A stretch of 64,000 nt of DNA from Rhynchopus euleeides. Lineage: Eukaryota; Euglenozoa; Diplonemea; Diplonemida; Diplonemidae. Below, one piece after another: positions 19,972 to 29,902 of this stretch (its first letter is position 1; every line of letters begins with the position of its first letter). The stretch lies in NCBI GenBank assembly GCA_963210315.1, contig OY723248.1, positions 1,132,727 through 1,196,726 of the forward strand, in the 5' to 3' direction. The position numbers were made by a program, and so were the translations under genes. A model generated the notes under the pieces. The model worked only from the letters and a program-made list of their open reading frames with translations. It was not told where the DNA came from and did no database searches.

Positions 19972-21789
19972 TCAGGTCCCAGCTCTTGTTGAAACAGAAC
20001 GCAAACCCTTGCGATGTGTGGCTTCCAAGTTGGCCTGTGTCCCTTTGATCCACATGAAATGATCCCCAACCCCAGCCTGACCCAGGTTAGCCAGGGTCAC
20101 ACGTCTGTCTGGAGGAAAATCCTGGAGGGTGGTGTCAATGGAGGTGAAGTTGTAAGAAAGGGGGACATAACTGTTAAATCCTGAAGCAAAGTCATCATGA
20201 TTACCAGGATAAATCATGTTCGTGACGACTGTGATCAAGACATTCTTCATTGTGGAAAGAACAGAAATTTCGTCATCCTCTGCATACCTTCTCGTTCTTA
20301 AACGGGTAAGCACGTATGGCTCACTACCGTCGTCAAGGGGTTGGCAGGGATGGTACGGGAGATTTCCCCACATTCTCACCGCCTCCACTTCCGGTTGCAC
20401 CTCTCTGCATGAAAGAGAAGCCGCCATTGCAGTCACAAAATTGACGGCTTCTTCGCGAAGGGAAGCGCCCCCACGTGGGTTGCCTGTGAGACATTCATGA
20501 AAAGCATGAAACAGGCAATTCCCATCACCAGGCACATTGACTGTGCTCAGGGAAAACAAGAGAAGACGTTGCGTGAGGGTATCATGACGAGACGCGGGAT
20601 TGTCGATGCCCTTGTCAGGTACGTGGGGCCTCCGTGGACCGGGACAGGGGAGTGCCATGGGGACCGCCTTCCTCCGCATATCCTCTTGCTCCATTTGTTC
20701 TTGTGCGTTTTCCACGTTTGGACCCATGTTCTGAATTCTATAAAAAACACTTGAAGCACGGGAAAAGTCACGCTCAGTGGGGAGGTGGAGGGAGTAAAAA
20801 TTCGTTTGGGTATCCTGCCGGTACTGGTAAAGGAAGATAGTAGGGAGAGAAGCCGTACTTCCTGCTTCCCAGTTCTTTGCCTTCTCACACCATGTGCGAG
20901 GCCGTAACTCCCTGACCCTGGGTTTACCTTCCTTGTTCTGAGTAATAATTCTCAAGCGAATCTGGTGCACATTCACAAAAAAATGCAGGGCAAAAGAACC
21001 ACCACGTTGGGTCACCTTTTCATCTTCCGCCGCTTTGCACATACTCTTGCGCCAGTGAACGAGAGACTGGTGCCTTTCATGTACGGGCAGGTTCTTCTCC
21101 CCCTTCTCTTCAAAAACAGAAGCAAGGGTATCCTTGTGTATTTTCATGAGGTACACCTCCAGGTCGTGTTTCATGTTTGTTGCGTCACCAAAGGCACTCT
21201 CACGCAGAGCGCGGACTGACTGGTACGCAGAAAAACGGTTGAAACGGAGGAGGGAAAGAAAAAAGCCGTCACCTTCCTGCACAGTATCTGTGACGGGGAG
21301 ATGGTGGTATTTCGAAAAATACAGCAGGGTCTCTGGGATGAGGTGGCGTTGGGAAGTTGCTGGAATGTATGACTCGTCACTCAGTTGAGCCGTATCATAC
21401 CTCCCATGTCCAAGGCGCCCCTTCTTGTCTCTTGGGGTCTCTGGCACCTGGGAGAGGTCAATGACTTCAGTCCCCCCAAACCGTTTTCTCTTCCGGACTG
21501 TGGGCCCGCTCCGAACAACAGAACGCGACTTCACTGCCACAGGGAATGTGCGCCTGGGTCGGGTGCCAAAAAATTGTGCCTTGGTGGTGGGGAGGACACC
21601 TTTCGGCACAAGTTTAAAAACTTCATATGCATGGCTTTCCCGATCCAGATCCCCTGCGGCAATGGCGCGCTTGGCAGTGTCCGTGTCGTGAACCACCCAA
21701 TAAAGCGTTTCGCGCGGATAGGCGTGCAGTTGGGCTGGAGTCAACTTCTGCAATGTGGCAACGGTGTCTTTGAGGGGGAAGGCAACCAT
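19972..21789 (-). CDS. Tandem OTU-like protein of the TIR transposon
   Basis: A 605-codon frame. The C-terminal half carries a clear OTU cysteine protease signature: V-P-G-D-G-N-C-L-F-H-A-F with the presumed nucleophile C425, and V-G-D-H-F-M-W with the presumed general base H577. Around residues 170-340 is a second region of the same outline, E-G-D-G-F-F-L-S-L-L and later N-F-Y-S-L-H-L-P, in which the cysteine and histidine positions hold other residues, so it looks like an inactive OTU copy. OTU enzymes cleave ubiquitin or related modifiers; the target here is unknown. The ATG at 21789 may not be the true start: the frame is open upstream through N-R-Q-T-L-H-W, and the protein may be the end of the transposase gene product. 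Confidence 0.7.
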   Translation of the reverse strand: MVAFPLKDTVATLQKLTPAQLHAYPRETLYWVVHDTDTAKRAIAAGDLDRESHAYEVFKLVPKGVLPTTKAQFFGTRPRRTFPVAVKSRSVVRSGPTVRKRKRFGGTEVIDLSQVPETPRDKKGRLGHGRYDTAQLSDESYIPATSQRHLIPETLLYFSKYHHLPVTDTVQEGDGFFLSLLRFNRFSAYQSVRALRESAFGDATNMKHDLEVYLMKIHKDTLASVFEEKGEKNLPVHERHQSLVHWRKSMCKAAEDEKVTQRGGSFALHFFVNVHQIRLRIITQNKEGKPRVRELRPRTWCEKAKNWEAGSTASLPTIFLYQYRQDTQTNFYSLHLPTERDFSRASSVFYRIQNMGPNVENAQEQMEQEDMRRKAVPMALPCPGPRRPHVPDKGIDNPASRHDTLTQRLLLFSLSTVNVPGDGNCLFHAFHECLTGNPRGGASLREEAVNFVTAMAASLSCREVQPEVEAVRMWGNLPYHPCQPLDDGSEPYVLTRLRTRRYAEDDEISVLSTMKNVLITVVTNMIYPGNHDDFASGFNSYVPLSYNFTSIDTTLQDFPPDRRVTLANLGQAGVGDHFMWIKGTQANLEATHRKGLRSVSTRAGT

Positions 21790-21875
21790 CCAATGCAGAG
21801 TTTGACGGTTAAAAAAAAGAGGGCTGGGGAAGAAATAGACTGAGGATCATCAACAAAGGTATTTTTTTTACTTAC
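21790..21875 (-). other. Junction between transposase exon 2 and the OTU frame
   Basis: The upstream frame runs G-Y-R-L-L-P and meets a GTAAGT donor-like site at 21875. Candidate acceptors CCTCAG and CCCCAG lie within 60 bp, followed by a run of eight T. The OTU frame is offset by one base from the upstream frame across this run. A 32-bp intron from the second GT (GTAAAA) to CCTCAG would join the frames; a one-base homopolymer difference would do the same. Sequence alone does not decide. Confidence 0.4.
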
Positions 21876-23091
21876 CGGCAGAAGCCGATAGCCATTGTTC
21901 CGGAGTCCACTTGTGTGCTGTTCGATGGCCCGTTGCATCGTTGCCAGCGTGAACTTACCGGTCCAGTGAAAGCTCTCTGGATTGACCTCGTGTTGCAAAA
22001 CCTGCATCTCCCGGAAGGTGAGAAACTGGATGCCACACTCACCCAAAAACCAGTTGAGGGAAGCCCAACCCCCCTCGTGCGTGGACTCCGACGCATGCAA
22101 CACACCATCCTTCTGCCGCCCACAACCTGGAGAGGCGTGGAGGCCGAGAGGAAAACAATGCTCATTCAGGAGAGCGATCCTAGCCGCCCCAACATCATTT
22201 GCCTCAGGATCAGCCTCATCACCCACCTCCACCTCCTCTTCCTCCTCCTCCTCCTCCTCCACAGCATCCACAGCATCCACAGCCTCCTCACCATCCTCAC
22301 AACCCTTGCCATCCTCACCCTGTCCCTTCTCCTCTTTCAACGCAGCAGGTGCAGTCTTCACTCTCCGGTAGAGCTCCGTGATTGTATCTACCACGGAGGG
22401 CGAGATGGTGTCGGGGAAGGTGCGGGCCTTCAAGCCAAGGGTCTCCTCCACGGCCTCGACATGGCCACTCAACTGCTCCGTCCAGTTGCGCAGGAGGAGG
22501 GCGGAGAGGTCGCGCTTCGTCTCCCCAGCCTCCACCTTCAGGCCCGCCTTGGCCAACAACGCGAACAGGGTGGGGGCGTCGAGGCGGCCCAGCCGCTCCC
22601 TCGGCTGCAGCTGCTGCCCCTTCTCCCGCAGAATGGGGAGGATTCGCCCCCACTGCGTCAGGGCAAAGCGCACACGGACGTCGTGCGACGCAGACGAGAC
22701 AGCGTCGGACCCCCACGGCTTCAGCCCCGCCTTCCGCAAAAATCTGGACAGCGGTTTCGAACGAACCGGAAGGATGCCAACTGCCTCCTTCACGGACTTC
22801 AGCCGCTCCACCCAGACACGGGCATCCGCAGAGCCAGGGCCACACAGCTTCTCAGCAAAGCTGCGTGTCAGCGCCTCCTTCTGCCGCGCCACCTCCTTTC
22901 CCTTGCTCATCGCCGTGACAGGGATGGCGTGGAGGGCGCAGAGGCGGACGAGGTCAGGGTGGGCCACCCCGCTGACGGCCTTCAGCGCAGCCGCAGAAGC
23001 CCCCGTGGCGGTGTTCGCCGCGGCCTCGGTGTACATCCCGCCACGGGTCTTCTTCCGCGCCCGCTTCGCCTGGCGCAGCAAACGGCCGTAC
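21876..23091 (-). CDS. Transposase gene exon 2, with Josephin-like stretch
   Basis: It follows the predicted acceptor (TTACAG at 23092) in the same phase as exon 1, giving N-A-R-Y-G-R-L-L-R-Q across the junction. It is about 405 codons to the donor-like site at 21876 and remains open to a stop at 21741. Parts: a basic start, a helical Leu-rich middle, a Glu-rich run (about 22215-22265) and a C-terminal region G-G-W-A-S-L-N-W-F-L-G, F-L-T-F-R-E-M, G-K-F-T-L-A-T-M-Q-R-A-I-E, N-N-G-Y-R-L-L-P. That outline resembles the Josephin deubiquitinase fold (compare C-A-Q-H-x-L-N-N-L-L, G-F-F-S-I-Q-V), but the usual catalytic Cys position holds glycine. The Josephin call is tentative. Confidence 0.5.
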
Positions 23092-23329
23092 CTGTAAGGC
23101 GATGGAAAGGAATGGTTGTACGACGAATCACACTGAAAACAGGAAATGGTGATAATGAAGTAGTCTTCTTCGTGACTTGGAAAAGTCATGAAGAAGAGAG
23201 GAAGAGAGAATGACAATGAATGAGATAAAAAAAATCTATCGGTTCTGACTCTGCCAGCATATGTTGTTGCGATGTAAAAAAAAAGAACGAAGGGAGGGGA
23301 GAAAAAAGGAGGCTGAAGAGCCTGCGTAC
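23092..23329 (-). other. Intron of the transposase gene (GT-AG, 238 bp)
   Basis: Donor AACGCAAG|GTACGC at 23330/23329; acceptor CGCCTTACAG|GTACGG at 23092/23091. The phase fits (AG|G, arginine) and joins two otherwise separate open frames. The intron is T-rich before the acceptor. Copy 1 holds the same donor. Confidence 0.65.
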
Positions 23330-25884
23330 CTTGCGTTGTTGCAGTTGCCATAACCCAACAGGAAGCGGTTCACCTTGCTCTGGGTAATCCCAGACAAGGC
23401 AGCAGAAGAGAGGTTGGGGGCCCTCTGCGCCAAGAACGATGCATTCCCAGCCACACACTCTGCGAGGTCTTGTGTGGAGGGTAGCGAAGGGAGGTCTTCG
23501 GGTGATGCCGACGCCATTGCAGCTTCATCGTAGCCGATGAACCTTGCCAATGTGCTCGCAAACCCCTGGATGCAGGGAACCCAGACCTCCGCAAATACAT
23601 CGTGGTGATCCTTCACCACCTCCAACGCCTCAGCCCGCCCCACCTCCTCCTCACCGTGGCGGGGTTGTCCCCAATGCTTCCGCAGGGCAGGGAAGTCGTT
23701 GTCGGCGGAGTCGGCGCTCAGGTCGCGGGCGAGGAGGTGCAGCGGCCTCAGCACACCCCATCCCGCCTCGAAGTTGACCTCGAGGCGGCCCGTCTCCTCG
23801 TTCAACCGCCTGGGCTTGAGGTCGTTGAGGAACCTCAAGTACAGGCTGCCAATGAAATGGCAGGCTGCACAGTAGGCGGCGACGGTGGGGGTCCCCAGAA
23901 GAGTGAGGATCTCTGTCGCAGTCGGGGTGAACCGCTCCTCTCTCACCATCTCCAGGATGGAGGCGGAGAACTTGAGGAGGCGGGAGCACTGCTGAGGACG
24001 GGCATGCCACTTCGACCCCCGCTCACGGGCAAACCCCAGGCCCCGGGGGTAGCGCATGTCAAGTGCTTTCCCAAGCTCAGCATCCACGAAAATGACCCCG
24101 GCGGTTGACCGGCCGTTTGTCGGGTCGAGGACTGCAAGTACGCTGGCAACGTTGGCTGCCGGGTCGACCCGATGAGACATCATCAAGGCCTTCCCCGCCG
24201 TCTGCACTGCGTACTTCAGTGCGCCTCCAACCTTATGGTGCATGCACCGTAGGTGGACGATGGCGCCCCCCGCGTCCCTGGTCGCCTTCGCCTCCGTGCT
24301 AGCATGGTCGCTCAGGGTGGCGTTGCTAATACGGAGCTTGTGGGCGGAGACTATGCGGCGGACCGCCTGCAGGTTGGAGGTCTTCCCTGCAGCCTTCCCG
24401 TTCTTCAGGGGGAGGGCGGAGGCGCAGGCCCCGCGTACGCGATTCTCGTCTGCAGCGACGTGGGCGGTGACAACGTGCAGCGAGACACTACTCCGGCCCA
24501 AGGAGGAGGTGGCATCGTGGGCGAGGGAGAGGGTGGCCTTCTGCCGGTCTTTGCCTAGGCCCCCTCCGCCGGTCTGCGTCCTCGCGACATCCTCCAAGAA
24601 GACGGCGAAGGAAGCCGCTCCGCTCGGGATCTCGAATTCGCGGAGCGTCCAGCGAGAGGGGATCGGCATCTCCACCCCATCGCTCAGGAGCTTGATGATG
24701 TCGCGCAGCACCCTGCGCGACGACTCCTGACCGATGCCAGCCATCCGCAACTCCAACAGCGCCCGCAGCACCTTCATGGGGTAGGGCTCGGTGCAGGACT
24801 TCCGGCCCGTCACCCCACGAAGAACAATGTCCCCCTTGCGCCCGAGAACCTCGTGCGCAGCAGCCAACTCCTCCGTCAGCTGCGCAATGCGGTCCTTCGC
24901 CCTCAGCAAGGCCTTCTGCAAAGCCTTGACCTGCAAGACCCGCTCGGGGAGGGTCTTGGAGGGGCGCCCCACGGGGGCCGGCGGAGGCGTGCCCTGTCCG
25001 ACGAAGTGGAGGCTGCACGGCCGTCCCGGCACTGCATTTCCGATGCAGTACTTCTTCTTCATCCCCCGGGTATCACTACCCTTCTCGTGAGGATGCAGAG
25101 CAGAAGACATGCAGTCGGCGTTCTCCTTCACCAGGGAGAAGAGGGCGGTGTCCGACACCTTCGCACCTGCGGGCAAGAGGGAGCGCAGGAGAGTCAGGTA
25201 CTCGGCGCTGCTGATGCAGCACCACCCCTCACCAGCAGCCACAGCGTCACGCAACGCGTCCATCGCAGTCGCAACGGGGGAGTCGGTGTTGGCGTGGGAG
25301 GCGGAGTCAACGGGGCAGGCGGAGTCGGCGAGGTCGGCGAGGTCATCGAGGCTGGCGAGGTCGGCAGGGTCACTGCACACAGAAGAACCAATGTCGACAT
25401 CGTCGGCGGGACTCGTCGGAGACGTCGGTGGGAGCGCGGCAGGCAGAGGTTTCGGCGGCACGGGAGTCGGTGACGGAGGCGCCTCAGGCTCATCAGGCTC
25501 GTCGTTGCCAGCAGCAGCAGGACCCCGCGTGACCGCCGAGATCACGCTCTGCGAGACGGGATCCGCATCCTCGGGGTGGGGGAGGAGCGCCGCCTGATCA
25601 GCGAGATCATCGGGCTCACCCAGAGGAGCGATCAGGACATCGTCGGGGAAGCAGCGGCCCGGGGACGAAGCAGTCAACTGCCGGATTGCCTCTTCGGAGG
25701 AGAGGGGATTGGGCCGACGGATATCTGCCAAGCAATACATCTTCTGCACGCCGTTTGAGGTCCGGCTCGTTACGGGTTTCGGCCATCCTGCGTTGCGGAG
25801 AAGCGCACCCGCGACCTTCCCCGTAGTCTCGTCTGGGATACCCTGCAGCTTGCACGCTTCCGCGAAGGTAACCAAGCCGGACAT
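23330..25884 (-). CDS. Putative RNase H-fold transposase, exon 1 (copy 2)
   Basis: 851 codons from the ATG at 25884. Residues 1-75 have a helical, DNA-binding look (F-A-E-A-C-K-L-Q-G-I-P then W-P-K-P-V). Residues about 85-210 are Pro/Asp-rich and probably disordered; two Cys-containing segments and a short coiled coil (L-Q-V-K-A-L-Q-K-A-L-L) follow. The core begins near residue 370: L-S-L-A-H-D-A-T-S-S with D457, beta strands, then L-S-D-H-A-S-T-E with D526 and L-R-C-M-H-H-K (C547-x2-H550). An acidic residue after a C-x2-H insert is expected, but I cannot assign it. This layout fits RNase H-fold transposases with C-x2-H (hAT, P, Kolobok and related groups). It appears identical to copy 1. Confidence 0.7.
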
Positions 25885-26054
25885 TATCAGAAGCTGTGGA
25901 ACGTGCCAGTGCCTGCAGTGGGTTAGTGCTGTGTGAGCAACGTAGGTGCAGCAAAGTTAAAGTTAAGCAGTCTGCTGAGGGGTCCGCACACAACATCTGG
26001 GAGGCACGCAGAGTGACCGAGAGTGGAGGGGGCAAGGGGAGACACCGTTCTGTT
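25885..26054 (-). promoter_or_regulatory. Upstream region of the transposase gene, copy 2
   Basis: The same 170 bp as in copy 1, between the ATG and the satellite. Promoter function is inferred from position; no core motif is recognised. Confidence 0.4.
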
Positions 26055-27839
26055 TCGGTTACAATCGGTTACATGCCAAGAACAATCGGTTACAATCGGT
26101 TACATGCCAAGAACGATCGGTTACAATCGGTTACATGCCAAGAACAATCGGTTACAATCGGTTACAATCGGTTACATGACGAGGGCAATCGGTTACAATC
26201 GGTTACATGCCAAGAACAATCAGTTACAATCGGTTACATGCCAAGAACGATCGGTTACAATCGGTTACATGACGAGAACAATCGGTTACAATCGGTTACA
26301 TGCCGAGAACAATCGGTTACAATCGGTTACATGCCAAGAACGATCGGTTACAATCGGTTACATGACGAGAACAATCGGTTACAATCGGTTACATGCCGAG
26401 AACAATCGGTTACAATCGGTTACATGCCAAGAACGATCGGTTACAATCGGTTACATGCCGAGAACAATCGGTTACAATCGGTTACATGCCGAGAACAATC
26501 GGTTACAATCGGTTACAGGCCAAGAACAATCGGTTACAATCGGTTACATGCCGAGAACAATCGGTTACAGGCCAAGAACAATCGGTTACAATCGGTTACA
26601 TGCCAAGAACGATCGGTTACAATCGGTTACATGACGAGGACAATCGGTTACAATCGGTTACATGCCGAGAACAATCGGTTACAGGCCAAGAACAATCGGT
26701 TACAATCGGTTACATGCCAAGAACGATCGGTTACAATCGGTTACATGCCAAGAACAATCAGTTACAATCGGTTACATGCCAAGAACGATCGGTTACAATC
26801 GGTTACATGCCGAGAACAATCGGTTACAATCGGTTACATGCCAAGAACGATCGGTTACAATCGGTTACATGACGAGGACAATCGGTTACAATCGGTGACA
26901 TGCCGAGAACAATCGGTTACAATCGGTTACATGCCGAGAACAATCAGTTACAATCGGTTACATGCCAAGAACGATCGGTTACAATCGGTTACATGACGAG
27001 GACAATCGGTTACAATCGGTTACATGCCGAGAACAATCGGTTACAATCGGTTACATGCCAAGAACGATCGGTTACAATCGGTTACATGACGAGGGCAATC
27101 GGTTACAATCGGTTACATGCCGAGAACAATCGGTTACAGTCGGTTACAGGCCAAGAACAATCGGTTACAATCGGTTACATGCCGAGAACAATCAGTTACA
27201 ATCGGTTACATGCCAAGAACGATCGGTTACAATCGGTTACATGACGAGGACAATCGGTGACAATCGGTTACATGCCAAGAACAATCGGTTACAATCGGTT
27301 ACAGGCCAAGAACAATCGGTTACAATCGGTTACATGCCGAGAACAATCAGTTACAATCGGTTACATGCCAAGAACGATCGGTTACAATCGGTTACATGAC
27401 GAGGACAATCGGTTACAATCGGTTACATGCCAAGAACGATCGGTTACAATCGGTTACATGACGAGGACAATCGGTGACAATCGGTTACATGCCAAGAACA
27501 ATCGGTTACAATCGGTTACAGGCCAAGAACGATCGGTTACAATCGGTTACATGACGAGGACAATCGGTTACAATCGGTTACATGCCAAGAACGATCGGTT
27601 ACAATCGGTTACATGACGAGGACAATCGGTGACAATCGGTTACATGCCAAGAACAATCGGTTACAATCGGTTACATGACGAGGACAATCGGTGACAATCG
27701 GTTACATGCCAAGAACGATCGGTTACAATCGGTTACATGACGAGGACAATCGGTTACAATCGGATACATGCCAAGAACAATCGGTTACAATCGGTTACAA
27801 TCGGTTACATGCCGAGAACAATCGGTTACAGTCGGTGAC
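26055..27839. repeat. 31-bp satellite array, copy 2 (about 57 units)
   Basis: The same unit as in copy 1 but about 750 bp shorter. The variant order from about 26393 matches the order in copy 1 from about 3857, so both derive from one array. The right half of copy 2 has extra variants (CGGTGAC, CGGATAC) not seen in copy 1. Confidence 0.95.
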
Positions 27840-28428
27840 CTACCGAGAACAATCTCGCATCCTGGAGCAACCTATTGGCAGACCGTCCACAACCGTCTAC
27901 AGACGAAAAAGAGACGTACCGTCCCCATCGTGACCAACTGGGGGTGTTTTTTGGGTGTGGACGGTCCGCCCGCAGCCTAGCAACCTCCAGTAACCTCTTG
28001 GCAGACCGTCCACAGCCGTCCACAACCATCCACAGCCATCCACAGCCGTCCACAACCGTCCACAGGTGAAAAAGTGCCAGAACACCCCAATATTGACCAC
28101 CTGGGGGTGATTTTTGGGTGTGGACGGTCTGCCTGAGGCCGTAGAATGCGAAAAAACCGATTTTGGTACTCTATTGGCCTGTGGTGGCCCGTAGAAATGG
28201 AGTGTTTGCGATTTTGAGCCATTTTCCTAAGGAAACTGGCCCAGTTGGCTGGAAAATGTGAATTTTTGAATTTAAAATGCAACATCGAGCATTTAGAGAG
28301 TGTGGACGGTTGTGGACGGTCGTCCCGGACCGATTTGGGACCACTTTTGGTATAGGGTCGAAAAGACAATGCGATTTTAAAAAAAATAATTTTTTAGACA
28401 GCCAGGTCAGCAGGCTATGCCTCCTCTA
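27840..28428. repeat. Right subterminal repeat zone and TIR, copy 2
   Basis: Matches 5512-6110 except for one fewer CCGTCCACAAC unit near 28035-28060 and a few base changes. The TIR complement is 28414-28428. Confidence 0.8.
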
Positions 28429-29446
28429 GAAGAAGGAGCTAGCCGCCGCCAAAGCCGCAGCGGTGATGTGGTCCTCCGACCTCCGAATGCCCATACCCCC
28501 TAGCCTGACGGGCAGGGCCGCCTGGTCTCGCGCATCGTCAGGGAGGGTCCCGTCCCTGTCCCCGAGCACAGATGCCAGCACCATCCCGATTTCCTTGTCA
28601 TACTGGCGAAGGTATTCTCTCCCGGCGTACCCAATTGCGCGCATCTGGAAGACCAGCTTGCAGAAGCCTTCACAGTGTCGCAGGAGGGTCATGGCCACTT
28701 GCGCGTCTTGGAGGTGGTGAAGCTGGCGCAGGTTCGGGATGAACTTCTCTCTCAGTTTTGTATCCATCACCCGCTCGCAGAATTCCGCATCCCCCACCGG
28801 AGCCCCGAGGAACTCGAAGTTGTGGTGGAGGAGGTCCATGCGAGTCGCGCGCTCCTTTTCCGTCGCGGCTACATCAAGGCCCGCTCCCCGGAGGCCCTCC
28901 ACCGAGTGCCCATTCAGCGAGATCACTTCGCATTTGCGGCGTGCCACCACCAGGCCCAGCTCCGCGCTCCGCCGCTCGAGGATCGCGAACGCGTGGCCGA
29001 CCGCCCCGGGGGAGCCCATCAGCGTGCCATCGTCCAAGTACCACACGCTGCCCTCCACCCCCGGCAGCTTGCCTAGGTCCTCGGTCAGCTGGCGGATGGC
29101 CAGGGAGAACAGGAGCGGCCCGAGGGGGTCCCCCTGCTGTACCCCCCTCTGCGATTCGAGCACTTCGCCACGGTATATCAGGGCTGAGGGCGACGCGTAG
29201 CACCACTCGACCCACGCCGACAGCTCCGGGAGGTCCCGCCTGACAGCATCGATGAACGCCTGCCTGTTAACCATGTTAAAGGCGTTGGCATAGTCGATCT
29301 TCAGCAGGACCTTGTCCGCCCCCCTGTTGCGCGCCGCGAAGTCCTTCACGACCGCCGTGGCCGCCTCCAGTCCGCCGTCCACCGCCACTCCTACTTGCCT
29401 CCCCTTCAGGAGGAGCTTCCCAGCCTGTTCCCTGACGTCTGCGGGT
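28429..29446 (-). mobile_element. Internal fragment of LINE E (reverse transcriptase part)
   Basis: About 1.0 kb that appears identical to the reverse complement of 58588-59605 in LINE E, covering roughly residues 613-951 of its protein: K-I-D-Y-A-N-A-F-N, G-V-Q-Q-G-D-P-L-G-P-L and W-Y-L-D-D-G-T. It lacks both ends of the LINE. Its 3' limit coincides with the target site of TIR transposon copy 2, and its 5' limit is at a CCGCAG word beyond which the sequence is unrelated. The frame stays open and continues into non-LINE sequence up to 29865, but that extension has no LINE features. Confidence 0.9.
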
Positions 29447-29902
29447 GTGGGTACGTGTGTTGACGCACCCCCGCCTGGTGAAGGTGAGGAAGGGTGCGGA
29501 GCACGGTGAGTAACAAACGACTTTTCCGAGTCCAAAAAATGAAGAAAAGGCAAAAGAGATGTGCCGGGTTTGGTGTGACGCGGGTGGGGTGGGGGGTAGG
29601 AAAAACAAGAAAGTTGTCCGGGTGGGGGGGGGGGGAAGTCGAAGAAAAGGAAACCCAAGAGACTGGGTGGGGGGGGGGTGTGGAAAGTAACGCTCGCTGT
29701 GTGATTTGATCCCTCGCCCCCCACCCCCACTCCGCCCCACACTTGATCCCTCGCCCCACCCTCCACACCCATCCCGTATTTCCACCCGCTTGTTGTGCTC
29801 CAGGATCCAGAACAACGTGACGACTCGGTTCGCCTGATGATTAACTCCGACTGTGATTTTATCATGCGATGACACAGCTACAAAACAAAAAAAATACATA
29901 GA
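29447..29902. other. Stretch without a recognised gene
   Basis: About 450 bp with poly(G) runs at 29618-29635 and 29665-29678 and poly(C) near 29720-29740. It contains a repeated TTGATCCCTCGCCCC word (about 29707 and 29743). No coding or terminal features are recognised. Confidence 0.5.

Larger units (their letters stand above)
18740..28428 (-). mobile_element. TIR DNA transposon copy 2, complete (about 9.7 kb)
   Basis: It is bounded by a perfect 15-bp inverted repeat, TAGAGGAGGCATAGC at 18740-18754 and its complement at 28414-28428, and is flanked by GAAG on both sides (18736-18739 and 28429-28432), a likely 4-bp target duplication. The right boundary is confirmed because copy 1 stops at the same base. 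Contents from left: a repeat array with a CCCTGCACGGG word, an OTU-type frame, two transposase-gene exons, a 31-bp satellite and a subterminal repeat zone. The gene set is read on the minus strand. I cannot place it in a named superfamily; the core resembles RNase H-fold transposases with a C-x2-H motif. Confidence 0.8.

Noticed and set aside
18740-28428. Polinton/Maverick identity for the large TIR element
   Set aside because: No polymerase B, retroviral-type integrase, packaging ATPase or capsid features are visible; the TIRs are only 15 bp.
18738-28430. TA dinucleotide target duplication (TIR starting at GAGGAGG)
   Set aside because: It would also fit copy 2, but at copy 1 the invaded A repeat has no TA at that point, so TA is better read as part of the TIR and GAAG as the duplication.
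29447-29865. Upstream extension of the LINE E fragment frame
   Set aside because: It runs through poly(C/G) sequence with no LINE similarity; the frame is open by chance.
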